Shown here piece by piece: positions 52,481 through 62,241 of a stretch of 64,000 nucleotides of DNA. Source of the DNA: JANYHF01 sp963732765. Its GTDB lineage: Bacteria > Pseudomonadota > Alphaproteobacteria > Rhizobiales > Hyphomicrobiaceae. Under the pieces are notes generated by a model. It worked only from the letters and a program-made list of their open reading frames with translations. It was not told the origin of the DNA and made no database searches. A program made the translations under genes and the position numbers. The stretch spans positions 868,001 to 932,000 of the forward strand of contig CAVTAS010000010.1 of NCBI GenBank assembly GCA_963732765.1, given 5' to 3'. Positions within the stretch are counted from its first letter, which is position 1. Every line of letters starts with the position of its first letter.

Positions 52481-53693
52481 ACCTGCAGCTCGACGCATCG
52501 CCATCGAATATCGACTGCATGCGCCGTAATATCGCCTGGCAGGTCGCGGTCTCGGCATTTGTCGAATCGTCCCAGTAATTGTAGGTGCCGCCGACCACCA
52601 TGTCGTTGGTGCGGCCAAAGAAATAACTCGCGTTCGATGCGCTGGCACAGCCGCTGAGGAGATACTTCAGATTGGCCCGGTTGCGCAGGATCACCAAGTG
52701 GCCCTTGATCGGCACCATGTCGGCATCCTGGAGCATCTGCCCCGCGCCCAGGCCCGAGCAGTTGATCACGATGGTCTCGGGCAACGCCCGCAGGGCTTGC
52801 GCGCCGGCGACCCGGTAGCCCCAGCGGAAGGCGACGCCCTTGCCCACCAGCTCGCGCCGCAGCGCCTCCAGGAAAATCGGCGGCTCGATCAGCCAGGTAT
52901 CGTATTCCCATCCGGGCTCCCTCGAGAGCGTCGCGAACGGCAGTTCGCCTCGGATCGGCGGCTTGAACACCTTTGGCACGAAGCGCTGCATGTCCGGCAG
53001 ATCCTTGGCCGAATAGTTGAAGCGCTGGCGGATGCCGTAGCGCGCACCCTGGCCGGCAGCGACAATCGCCTGCAGCTGGCGGCGGCTGTCGAGCAGGAGT
53101 TCGGAGAAAAACTCCCGCTCGGAGGCCGTGTTGTATTCGGCATAGACGCCCGACGGAGCAAACTGGCCACCGGCAATGTGCGATGTGCTGTCGGTGATGT
53201 TCTGGCTCCTGGTCAGGATGCGGATTCTCATCCGCGGCCAGCGGTTCTTCAGCTCGCGCGCCACCGTCAGGCCCGCCACGCCCGAGCCGATGATCGCCAC
53301 CGCCGGCGGCGTTACCGTGCGCGACGCCGGGCCGACGATCCTTGCCACCGCATTGCCGACGCGCAGGGCGCAACCCAAGCTGAGCGTAATGCCGCCACCG
53401 CCATGGCCGTAATTGTGGATGATGTTCTGGCCGGCCCGGCCGAGGCCGGTGGTGTCGAGCCCGAGGCGCACCCCGCCGTCGCGGTGGGGCCTGACGCCGG
53501 CGACGCAACGCAGGCCCGCCTGGTTCCAGTCGAGATTTGGCGCGGTCAGCCGTCGTGGCGTCCGGTTGGCGCGCAGCGGTACCGCCGATGCGTCGCGGCT
53601 GCCGATAATGGCGGGCGCGGCAAGTCCTAATACGGCCCCGGCGCCCAGTTGCAGCAACCGCCGCCGCGACAGCCCTTCAGATTCGCCATCCAT
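52479..53693 (-). CDS. Tat-exported D-amino-acid-oxidase-like flavoprotein, apparently circularly permuted
   Basis: The 404-residue protein has a Tat signal: SRRRLLQLGAGAVLGLAAPA (residues 9-28). The FAD Rossmann motif AIIGSGVAGLTVARELK starts at about residue 133. In canonical D-amino-acid oxidases the signature VIHNYGHGGxGxTLSxG lies near the C-terminus, after a GLRPxR substrate-binding Arg. Here GVRPHRDGG (residues 66-74) and NIIHNYGHGGGGITLSLG (90-107) come before the Rossmann domain, and the protein ends with TNDMVVGGTYNYW plus a helix, exactly where GLRP would follow. This is an order swap of C- and N-terminal parts. It should oxidise an amino acid outside the cytoplasm to 2-oxo acid, ammonia and H2O2. 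It lies 24 bases behind a Tat-exported ThDP enzyme gene. Confidence 0.85.
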   Translation of the reverse strand: MDGESEGLSRRRLLQLGAGAVLGLAAPAIIGSRDASAVPLRANRTPRRLTAPNLDWNQAGLRCVAGVRPHRDGGVRLGLDTTGLGRAGQNIIHNYGHGGGGITLSLGCALRVGNAVARIVGPASRTVTPPAVAIIGSGVAGLTVARELKNRWPRMRIRILTRSQNITDSTSHIAGGQFAPSGVYAEYNTASEREFFSELLLDSRRQLQAIVAAGQGARYGIRQRFNYSAKDLPDMQRFVPKVFKPPIRGELPFATLSREPGWEYDTWLIEPPIFLEALRRELVGKGVAFRWGYRVAGAQALRALPETIVINCSGLGAGQMLQDADMVPIKGHLVILRNRANLKYLLSGCASASNASYFFGRTNDMVVGGTYNYWDDSTNAETATCQAILRRMQSIFDGDASSCR

Positions 53694-53717
53694 GCGCCGT
53701 CCCCCGCCCCAGTGGCC

Positions 53718-55571
53718 TTACGTTATACGTATCTCCGAGGGCAGATCATGACGCCGGACGCGCGCGTGAATCAAGGCCGGACCGCTGGCAGCCTTTGCGC
53801 CGGTTAACGCGGCGGCGAACTCCTGCGGCGTCCTCACCAGCCAAACCGCTCCCGCCGCCAGCCCCATGGCGCGCGCCAGAGCGGCGTAGTCCCAGCGTTG
53901 CAGGTCGAGCACGGCCAGCGGCGCGCTCGCGGCCGAACGGAAATAGCTGGGCTCGATCAGATACTGCTCGATGCCGTAGACGCCATTGTCGAGCACGACG
54001 ACGATGGCGGCGACCCTGTGATGGGCCAGGCTCGACATGGCCTGGGCGGTCTGCTGGAACCCACCGTCGCCGCAGATCACCAGCGGCCGTCGCGTACCGC
54101 CCTTGGCGACGCCCAACGCTGCGCCTACGGAATAACCGATGGATTGCCAGACCGCGTTGGCGACATAGGCGTTGGTCCCCACCACCTTCAAGTCACCGGC
54201 CGAATAGGAGATGAGGCTGGTGTCGGTCATGGCGACAAAGCCGGCGTCCAATACGCCGTTCACACCAGCGATCACCTCATCGTAGGTGAGGCCCTCTTCG
54301 GCAATCGCGGCTCGGGGCTGGCGCGGGATGATGGTGGGCGGCGCGTCGTTGCGCAAGGGGCGGTTGAAGGACGTGCCCTGCAGGATCAACAGCTGATCGA
54401 TCAGCGAGCCCAGATCGGCTGTCACCGCTGCCTCGCGCGGCAGCGTCACTCGCCCGTTGGCCACCCGCATCAGATGTGGCTGGGCATTGCGCACCAGTTC
54501 GCCATGCTGGGTCTGGTACACGCATCCCAGCGTGAGCAGCGCATCGGCCCGGTCGATGGCGGCGCGCACGGCCGGGGGTGGATTGGCGCCATCGTGCACG
54601 CCGACAAAACCTGGCGTGTCCTCGGCAATCACCGATTTGGCGAGCAGCGTGGTGGCGTAGCGCGCCCTCAGAGTACGCACCAGATCGGCGGCCTTTGCCC
54701 CCAACCCGAAGCGCTGCAATTCCACACCCAGCAACAGCGCCGGCCGGCGCGCGGCATAAAGACGGGTGAGGATCTTGCGGGCGAGGCCGGCCTCGTTGCC
54801 AGTCGGGGCCGGTCTCGGACGCAGCGAGTTGGTCCTCAGCTGCACGCGCCCATCCCAGACCTCGCGCGCCAATTCGATATAGACCGGACGCGCCTCTTTC
54901 AGCGCGATGGCGATGGCGTTATCGACCAGCGCCGGCACGTCGGCCGCACGCTCGATGCGCACGGCGTGGTGGCACAGCTCGCGGAACACGATCAGGTCGG
55001 TCGAGTCGCGGCTCTGCGCGCTGGCGGGCAGGCGGCCGGCGGAGTGTGAAAAGAGCACGCCGAGGTTGCGCTGCTGGACGAGTTCGCCCACCGACGGGCC
55101 GCCGTTGATCAGCACCACCGGGCTGCGCTCGGCATAGGCGCCGGCGATGGCATTGGCCAGGCTGAGCGTGCCGACCCCGCGTGCGACCGCGACCGCGCCC
55201 AGGCCGGCGATGCGCGCATAGCCGTCGGCGGCATAACCGGCCTCCAGGTCGGACGAGCAGACCACGGCCCTGACGTCGCCGGTCGCAGCCGCCAGGTAGA
55301 GCGCCTCGCAGGTCTTGGCCGGAATGCCGAACAGGTGCTTGGCGCCGTGCTGGCCGAGCCGGCGCAAAATGTAGTTGGCGACTGAAACGGTGACGGGCTG
55401 CGCCTCGGCGGGATCGACCAGGCCTGGAGCGCCGGCCGAGGCCGAGACGGCCAACGCAGCGGCGGTGCCCTGCAATACGGCGCGACGCGAGATCGAAAGG
55501 CTTTCATCGGCAGGATCCGGCTCTGGACGATCCGGATCGCTATGCGGCGCATCGTTCGGGGTCTTGGCCAT
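53718..55571 (-). CDS. Tat-exported ThDP-dependent 2-oxoacid decarboxylase-like enzyme
   Basis: The 617-residue protein has a Tat signal (SISRRAVLQGTAAALAVSAS, residues 26-45) in front of a complete three-domain thiamine-diphosphate enzyme. The PYR domain has the catalytic Glu in SSDLEAGYAADGYARIAG (E110); the PP domain has GDGGFQQTAQAMSSLAHHRV with NG in VVLDNGVYGIEQYL, the GDG...N motif binding Mg-ThDP. Overall order resembles indolepyruvate/pyruvate decarboxylase and acetolactate-synthase relatives. ThDP enzymes are normally cytosolic; folded, cofactor-loaded export by Tat would be needed. The ATG at 55571 has AAGGTG upstream. It is followed by the flavoprotein gene. Substrate not known. 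Confidence 0.85.
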   Translation of the reverse strand: MAKTPNDAPHSDPDRPEPDPADESLSISRRAVLQGTAAALAVSASAGAPGLVDPAEAQPVTVSVANYILRRLGQHGAKHLFGIPAKTCEALYLAAATGDVRAVVCSSDLEAGYAADGYARIAGLGAVAVARGVGTLSLANAIAGAYAERSPVVLINGGPSVGELVQQRNLGVLFSHSAGRLPASAQSRDSTDLIVFRELCHHAVRIERAADVPALVDNAIAIALKEARPVYIELAREVWDGRVQLRTNSLRPRPAPTGNEAGLARKILTRLYAARRPALLLGVELQRFGLGAKAADLVRTLRARYATTLLAKSVIAEDTPGFVGVHDGANPPPAVRAAIDRADALLTLGCVYQTQHGELVRNAQPHLMRVANGRVTLPREAAVTADLGSLIDQLLILQGTSFNRPLRNDAPPTIIPRQPRAAIAEEGLTYDEVIAGVNGVLDAGFVAMTDTSLISYSAGDLKVVGTNAYVANAVWQSIGYSVGAALGVAKGGTRRPLVICGDGGFQQTAQAMSSLAHHRVAAIVVVLDNGVYGIEQYLIEPSYFRSAASAPLAVLDLQRWDYAALARAMGLAAGAVWLVRTPQEFAAALTGAKAASGPALIHARVRRHDLPSEIRIT

Positions 55572-55664
55572 CGGCGTCACCTTCGATCAGGTGTCATCCT
55601 CGGGGTGGAACAGTCCAGCCGCCCCTGTCGGGACGGCTGGATACTCCGGTCTTGGCGCGCCGGC

Positions 55665-56117
55665 TCAGGTGCCAGCGGCCTTGCAGGGATCCGCGCTGAG
55701 CGTGCAGCGCTTGAACAGTCCACCAGCAGCGCTCGGCACGCAGGTGAGGTTGCCGTTCCTGGCGATGCCGAGATTGAGATAGCGCTCGCCGTACTGACTG
55801 CGCACGGCGCGCTGCCAGGCATTGCGGGCCGAAGCCTCCGCAAGCCTGCGGATCACGTTCTGCGAACCTTCGCGCGTGACGTTGGCGACGCACTGCGGGC
55901 CAATGGCGATCACGACCACCGGCTTCTTTGCCACCACCTTCTTTTTGACGACGACCTTCTTTTTCTTGTAGACGACCTTCTTCTTGACGGCGGCGGCGAC
56001 CACCAGGCCATCCGGCGCCACCGACAGTTGCGGGGCGACCGGCGCGGCGCCGAGCGGGGCGGCAAAGGCAATGCTGGCCACCACGGCGGCGGCGATAACG
56101 GATCCGAAATATCTCAC
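55665..56117 (-). CDS. Small secreted protein, lysine-rich
   Basis: The 150-residue product begins with a signal peptide (RYFGSVIAAAVVASIAFAAP), followed by a Lys/Val stretch (about residues 39-61) with alternating KKK blocks, and a C-terminal domain with four Cys (QCVAN, LTCVPS, KRCTL, DPCKAAGT), suggesting two disulfides. The C-terminal SQYGERYLNLGIARNGNLTC pattern is not a family I know. The GTG start at 56117 has GGAGACC upstream. It is upstream of the two Tat enzymes on the same strand, 93 bases from the ThDP gene, and could be periplasmic. Confidence 0.65.
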   Translation of the reverse strand: MRYFGSVIAAAVVASIAFAAPLGAAPVAPQLSVAPDGLVVAAAVKKKVVYKKKKVVVKKKVVAKKPVVVIAIGPQCVANVTREGSQNVIRRLAEASARNAWQRAVRSQYGERYLNLGIARNGNLTCVPSAAGGLFKRCTLSADPCKAAGT

Positions 56118-56786
56118 TTGGGGTCTCCACTTCTTGCGAACGTACAGCAGGAAGTCGGACGACAATCGGGGACGGACACTGACGACAGCGAGCCTACGGC
56201 ATGCCACGGCCGTCGCGAGCGAACGAGACGTCACGCATTGGCACTGCGTCCTTGAGCCCTTGGTATCCCCGAACCTCTTCCGACAGACGAGTTGTAGAGC
56301 GCCCATTGTGGCGCTGCAATGCAAAAGGTTTGCTCTGGGGGAGGGGGGCGCGGGGACGGCACAGCTGTTTCGTCGTGCCGGTGTTGGAGGTCCGGCTGTG
56401 GTCTGGTGGGTGGTCTGGACATAGGCACGCGGCAGGGCTGGAGGCACTGCCGGGGCATGTGATGGCGCAGTGCGGGCGGGTCGTTTGGCGCGGGTGGAGG
56501 TTGCAATGTCCGCAAAGGCCTGTCAGCGGACGACGTGAGGCCGTCGCGATGGGCCAGTCGCGTCGGTTTCGACCGCGCGATGCAGCACCCCACTGGCTGG
56601 AACTGTGGCCGAATAGTCACTCTTTGCGGATGGGCCGTTCGGTCAAGAGCGAGGACATGGCCGTTCGTGGCAACACGAAAACCTGTCATGGTCCGCTCGG
56701 ATGGCTTCGGGAACGGCGTCGTGAGGGTTGCAAGGTCGGGTTGATAAAAAGCGCAGGACGACCTGAACGAGCCAGCATTCTCAAAG
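56118..56786. other. Non-coding stretch between secreted protein and TIR gene
   Basis: About 670 bases with no credible gene in either direction. Open frames here lack ribosome-binding sites and family likeness, and stretches such as GGGGGAGGGGGGCGCGG are low in complexity. The TIR gene converges from the right and would read into it. Confidence 0.4.
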
Positions 56787-59700
56787 TCATTCAGTCAGTT
56801 GAGTAACACGGACTCTCAATGCACTTGGCGCGAACAACGGCCAGGCGATGATGCTACCATTTCTATCGAACGTGAGCAGACTGCTGCCGTCGGGGCTGAA
56901 ATCAACACCTGTGACTTGTCCTTCATGGGCTTTTATCTCTATGAGCGGTTCGTCGGTCGCGCCGCTGCGCCAGACCTTAAGCACGCCGTTCTCATGTCCC
57001 GCAGCGACCAAGCCTGATGTCTGTTCGTAGTCCGCGGCACTGATCTTGGAAAATGACGACACAAATGTCTCGGTCGCCGCAGCCCGGCTTTTTCTGATCG
57101 ACAGGACATTTTCCTTGAACATTGCGGATTTAAATCGGCCTGCCTTGGGAAAAGAGTCCCAATCTGTTTTCGTGTTCGCGCGCTTCGTTGTGGCGTAGGT
57201 CCGGTCCTTCAAGTTCCAGCGCAAGGTGTCGCTGAGGTTGCCGCGCAAGACCAGAGTGTCGCGTTCACATGAAATGGATTGGCGCAGTGTCACTGTATCA
57301 TGCATGGCAATGTCAGACAAAAGCTGGAAAACTGCTGTGTCCGTATCTGCAATGATGGTTTCAATTGTGTCCGGTTCTTTGTTCAAGGTGGACCGCACCA
57401 ATTTTACTTTCCCGTCGCGCTCGACGACCGCGAAGGCATGGCTGGCCCCCGGCGCGATACACAGCGCATGCACCAAACCGCCATAATCAAGGTCAGGCCC
57501 TGGCACAGGCGGCTGACCAGGGGCCAGGATGAAATGTTGCAGGGTCCTCTGGTCCCGCAGGATGAAGAGATTGTCGCCATCAACATTTAAGTGCCGCCGG
57601 ATTACTGAACGCCCAGCTACAACGCCCGTGTCAACCGCTGCGCCCGTTCTGACATCGAGAAGTTTGACGCCGTCCATCGCGTCCAGTACCAGATGACCCG
57701 AGTTTGTCACATCGTCCGGTTCATCCGCCAATTGCCATTGTCCCAAAACTTCATTGCTGCTGGTGTTATGTAAGCTGGCTTTAACTTCATTTCCCGATCC
57801 AAGACTTCGAAAAACCAGAACGTGCCCGCTGCCGAGGCTGCGCATGCTGTGGTAGGCGTCCCGCTCATGGTCTTCAACATTCAACTGCCATCGCGTTTTT
57901 AGATCGCCCTTTTCTGTCAATTGTGAAGTTTCGAATGTCCAATGGGAGGATTGATCCAGTCTTTTGCGCTTCACCACATCAATAAGGCTACTTGGTCCGT
58001 AGGTCGCACTCAGAATACTTGATACACCATCGCGCGGTAGTTCAAACAAGGCTCTGACTTCGGGTACATCAGTCAGTGACAGAATGGTTTCAGGCATGAG
58101 GTCGCGTTCGCCAATGACACTGTTGATGTATTTCAAGTAACGCAGCCGATCGATCTTGGGGCCGAGTTCCGGAAAGACCCGAAGTACCTCTCCCGTCGAT
58201 CTGCTGCGCAGGCTCGCGACTTTTGGTTCTCGGGTCAGCAAATTGCCGTCGCTATCAAAGTCATAAACTACGCACGAGCAGCTGACGCCAACTTTTGCAT
58301 GGGTTTTCACATCAACGATGTCAAAACCGAAAGGTTCTTCCAGCCTACTGTTGATGACCCGTTGTGCCTTGGCATCAGACAACACCTGATGGGGGTGAAC
58401 GGCGTAGGACAAGAATGGTTGAGTTGCCGCCGCCTCGAAGACAAAGGCTTCCCGGATGTCGGCGCGCACAAAAACCTTGCGCTCCCTTGGTTCAATCAAG
58501 GTGATCCAGCCTTTTGATCCCGTGATCATGCGCGATTTTTCTGTGCGCGTTGTGTCGTCGTAAACAGCGACCGTGCCATCCCATAAACCAACCAGCACAT
58601 CGCCATTTTCCGCCCGAGCCGTTGATGTGCACATGGCTCCCTTGAGATCGATGGTCCAAAGCAGTTCAGCCTCAGTGTCGCCTTCAGGCGCCACCTTCAT
58701 GCCAAGCACGCCGGGTCCACCACAGCCCACCAGCAGGTCAGGTGCGTGCGAGTGGTAGCTGCGCAAGAAGGTTTCCTGAATGCCCATCTCCATGATCTCG
58801 AAACTTACGCCCTGCAGCCGGACTTCGTCCCACGTCTGGTCCTTGGGCCGGTAACGCAGGTCGACATCGATGCTGCCCCGTCCTTCGAAATAGAATGCTG
58901 AACCATCAGGGGCAGCCGCAAAGCGCTTATTAGCGCCGGTGGCAAGATCATTGCGCCGGCTCAAAATACCTTCGTCAATTGACCATATGGAGGCGAAGCC
59001 GTTTTCGTCTGATGACAGGGTTCTGCCATCGCCCACACTCCAATGCCTGCCGCCGCCCCAGTTGGTGGGGATGTTGTCGGCAATCTCGAAATGAATTGGT
59101 TTTCCACCCGACGTCAGTACCGCATAAAGCGCGCGATATGTTTGTGGCAAGACTTCTTCGCCCGGCCTTGCGTCCAAACTCTCCACAGCCAACTTCGCCG
59201 CCATGCGCCGATTGCCTGCCTCCAGATGATCGAGCGATTTTTCAGCCTTGGAAATGGTTGCAACCAGCGAGCGTTCTTGTTCGGCCAACTGGCGCGCATT
59301 CCTGTCTGACACGATCTGCCAGCCGGTCACTGCGGCGATGGTAAGAAAGACAAGACAGGCTGCGAGGGCAAGATTGCGATTGCGGCGCTGGCGCTGCAAG
59401 TCGCGCCGCACCAGCGCATCGTAGCGAAGGCCCGTGAGACCTGAGGCAAGTTTTGCAAGTGCGCGAGCGCGGCCATCACCTGTTGGTCTGGCATCAGCGG
59501 CGAGCGGCTCAAAAGGCTTGCCTGACACATTCAATAATCCACCACGCAAGGCAGGCGTGAAGCACTCAAACCGGGGTTCGCTGGCATTGGGTTCACCCGC
59601 AACGATCAGCGCAAGTATCTGACCGGGCGCGCTGCGCGTGCGGTTGATGGCATCAAAGTCCCTGATCTCCGCTTCGACATAGCGTGATTGCGCAGAGGCG

Positions 59701-59932
59701 GGCGAGCAGATGACGATCAAATGCTCCGAACCTGCAACGGCTGTGCGGATTTCAGTTGAGAGATCGGATGAGGCACCCGCATCGTCACGGTCGCGGAAGA
59801 ATTTGCCGAGCGAGCGGGGCTGGCCGTGCGCCACAAGGTCAAGCGGCAGTTTGTAAACTTAAGACTGTTCAACAACCATTTCGCCCAGGCTGCGTCCCTG
59901 TGACTGTAGCTGATGAAGCCTCTGTAGGTCAT
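56787..59932 (-). pseudogene. TIR-domain protein with membrane helix and beta-propeller, frameshifted
   Basis: From an ATG at 59932, MTYRGFISYSHRDAAWAKWL is a perfect start of a TIR domain; after LLNSL the frame is lost, and from about 59861 the next frame continues VYKLPLDLVAHGQPRSLGKF, FRDRDDAGASSDLS and SPASAQSRYVEAEIRDF (probable catalytic Glu). One missing base in CTTAAGTTTAC (CTTGAAGTTTAC would restore it) explains the break. A transmembrane helix (NLALAACLVFLTIAAVTGWQ), a short helical linker and a propeller-like C-terminus of about 800 residues follow, ending HEGQVTGVDFSPDGSSLL. Together about 1050 residues. GC content is lower than around it. TIR proteins of this layout are candidates for signalling or anti-phage NADases. 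Confidence 0.75.
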
Positions 59933-60253
59933 GTGACGTTCATGGCAAAAACATCTGCGGCAGGCGGTTTCTCATCCCACTGTGCGTCGGCTTCTTGCGG
60001 CCAGGCATCGGCGGACCGTCTGCCATGTATCAGCAGCATATCAAGAATGCCAAGGCGGGCTTTCAAGCGGCGGAGCAAATGGGTGGCTTTCAGTGTTTTG
60101 GCGACGTAGCCTGACAGCGCGGCCGTCACTTGGGACGACTGGCGCAGGCGACCGGGGGTACTTGCGTAAGCGAAACTGGATATGCGAGGCCGTTGACGGA
60201 AAACACTATGCAATTGTGCAACGTAGTGTTGCAGAGCTACACCATGACAGCTC
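59933..60253. other. Spacer between TIR gene and insertion sequence, no gene recognised
   Basis: No family is recognisable. A minus-strand frame from 60357 runs to 59929 (142 codons), reading through TAALSGYVAKTLKATHLLRR near its middle, but it has no good start or homology that I can see. The stretch may be a relic of a gene cut by the insertion sequence. Confidence 0.35.
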
Positions 60254-61949
60254 CGGGTCTTGGTCGTGTGAAAACGATTTTGGCGCACCTGGAGGCGCTT
60301 GGGATGGCTCCAGAATAGCTCAGGAGGGCCGTACAGCGCAATTTCTTGCGACTGCAAGCGGCGACGTCTTTCGGGTGAAGGGCATCCTGACTTAACCTCG
60401 TGGCTCCCAAACCGGCCTTATGGGATCGTGCCGGCACCCCCGTCCTACGCCGTTATGGCTGCCATCAGCTTCTGCACACCGACGATGTTCAGCACGCGCG
60501 TCAGATTATAGGTCAGCACACAGAGCGCCATCTCGGTTGCGACCTTCGGCAGCGTCTTGCATAGGAAGTGCGTCGCGCCCATCCGCATCTTCAGGGTGCC
60601 GAACGGATGCTCGACCGTTTCGCGGCGTGTACGCATGGCTTGCGGGTTTTCGTCGAGCCGCTGCTGCACTTCTTCAAGTAGCGTCTCGTGCTCCCATCGG
60701 GAGATCCGGCGCTCTTTGCCGGGCGTGCACTGATCTTTCAGCGGGCACGCTTGGCAGGCATTGGTCGAGTAGCGATGCAACGTCTTGCCGGCTTCCTCGG
60801 ACGTCATGTGATAGGTGAGCCGCGCTCCAGCCGGACAAACATAAACATCGTCCTCCGCAACGTAGCGGAAATCCTGCTTGCCGAAGCGGCCATCGGACTT
60901 TGCGCTCGACGTCATCGGCTTGGGCAACGTCACCGTGACGCCCGCCTCGGCGCAGGCTAGGATTTCAAGGCTGCTGTAGTAGCCACGGTCGGCAACGGCT
61001 TCGAGCGTATCGCTTTGCAGGACGGCTTTGGCCTGCTCGGCCATGTTGGCAAGTTGCGCCCGATCCGTGCCGGTATTCGTGACTTCATGCGCGATAATCA
61101 GATGATGTTCCGTGTCGACCGCGACTTGCACGTTGTAGCCAACGACGCCCGAGCCGCGACCGCTGGTGGCCATCGATCTTGAATCGGGATCGGTCAGCGA
61201 TATCTGCTGATCGGGCGAGGCTTTCATCAGCGCCTCATGCGCCGAGAGCCGCTGCATCTCGCTTTCCAGTTTGACCAGTTTCTCCTTCAGCCGAACCGTT
61301 TTCATGGCCAGCGCCTCGGTCGGCTCCTGCCGGTCGATGGTATCGAGCTGACTGAGATAGCGCGCGACACTCTCTTCCAGTTGCGCCCGCCGCCGCTCCA
61401 CTTTGCCGACCGTGAAGTTCTTGTCGCGATTGTTCACAGCCTTGAACTTGCTGCCGTCGATGGCAACACTGGCTTTCGTCAGCAGGCCGATCTCCCGGCA
61501 CAGATCGATGAACTGCGCGCAGACCTTGCGGATGGCCGGGCCATTGTCCTTGCGGAAATCAGCGATCGTCTTGTGGTCGGGCGCCAGGCGGCCTAGCAGC
61601 CACAACACTTCGAGATTGCGTCCGGCCTCGCGCTCAAGCCGGCGGCTCGACTGCACGCGATTGAGATAGCCGTAGATGTAGAGCTTCAGAAGAAAGGCCG
61701 GGTGATAGGACGGCCGGCCCGTCGCGGCCGGGTCAACACCAGCAAAGCCAAGCCCGACAAGTTCAAGCGCATCAACGAAGGCGTCGATCGCCCGGACTGG
61801 ATTGTTCTCGTCGATCCAATCGTCGAGGCATTCGGGCAACAGTGTCGACTGCCCGCGATCTGCTCCTTGCACGAACCGTGTCATGATCTCCCCCGCAAAT
61901 CACGTGGAGACTCATAGCACGGAGAGCGTTTCCACACAGCCAGGGTCAC
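60254..61949 (-). mobile_element. IS1182-type insertion sequence, proposed extent
   Basis: The transposase gene (60445-61884) defines the element. Candidate imperfect ends are TTGGTCGTGTGAAAACG at about 60260-60276 and the complement of CGTTTCCACACAGCCAG at about 61927-61943, which agree at roughly 13 of 17 positions. The resulting length, about 1.7 kb, fits IS1182. Target duplications were not established, so boundaries are tentative. Confidence 0.5.
60445..61884 (-). CDS. IS1182-family transposase
   Basis: The 479-residue DDE transposase is intact: N-terminal domain with DDWIDENNPVRAIDAFVDAL and PSYHPAFLLKLYIYGYLNRV, RLAPDHKTIADFRKDNG, first Asp in ASVAIDGSKFKAVNN, second Asp in EAVADRGYYSS, and Glu in RETVEHPFGTLKMRMG. 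A zinc-ribbon-like CQACPLKDQC lies before the last motif. It should cut and paste the element. Start ATG at 61884. Intactness suggests a recent arrival beside a damaged TIR gene. Confidence 0.95.
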   Translation of the reverse strand: MTRFVQGADRGQSTLLPECLDDWIDENNPVRAIDAFVDALELVGLGFAGVDPAATGRPSYHPAFLLKLYIYGYLNRVQSSRRLEREAGRNLEVLWLLGRLAPDHKTIADFRKDNGPAIRKVCAQFIDLCREIGLLTKASVAIDGSKFKAVNNRDKNFTVGKVERRRAQLEESVARYLSQLDTIDRQEPTEALAMKTVRLKEKLVKLESEMQRLSAHEALMKASPDQQISLTDPDSRSMATSGRGSGVVGYNVQVAVDTEHHLIIAHEVTNTGTDRAQLANMAEQAKAVLQSDTLEAVADRGYYSSLEILACAEAGVTVTLPKPMTSSAKSDGRFGKQDFRYVAEDDVYVCPAGARLTYHMTSEEAGKTLHRYSTNACQACPLKDQCTPGKERRISRWEHETLLEEVQQRLDENPQAMRTRRETVEHPFGTLKMRMGATHFLCKTLPKVATEMALCVLTYNLTRVLNIVGVQKLMAAITA

Positions 61950-62241
61950 TTCCAGTCCTGACAGAAAATCCAATGTCCGGTGTTCGCAATTCGCGTCAAC
62001 GGGTCATAGGCCGCGTTGGGGTAAGACGCGATCAACCGGACGTTGTGCGATCGCGCTCAGGACATGGACCATGCCAGACTCTATCTCGGGAGGTCATGGG
62101 GAATAGACGTGTGCGGACGAACAAGCAGCATGCCGCCGCGGCAGCCTGACGCACCAACAACGCATCGCCGACGCAAGCGACACGCACCCTCGACGCAACC
62201 CGCACGCAACGCCACCGCCACGCAACTCCGCCCGGCCCCCG
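61950..62241. other. Spacer between IS element and dksA
   Basis: About 290 bases. 62150-62235 is a C/A-rich tract (CGACGCAACCCGCACGCAAC-like) with no recognisable gene. Nothing else is seen. Confidence 0.4.

Noticed and set aside
53898..55049. 383-codon plus-strand frame opposite the ThDP gene
   Set aside because: Antisense shadow; the minus-strand frame has all ThDP motifs.
56201..56806. 201-codon plus-strand frame between the secreted protein and TIR genes
   Set aside because: Arg/Trp-rich translation without motif, no ribosome-binding site and partial overlap with the TIR gene end.
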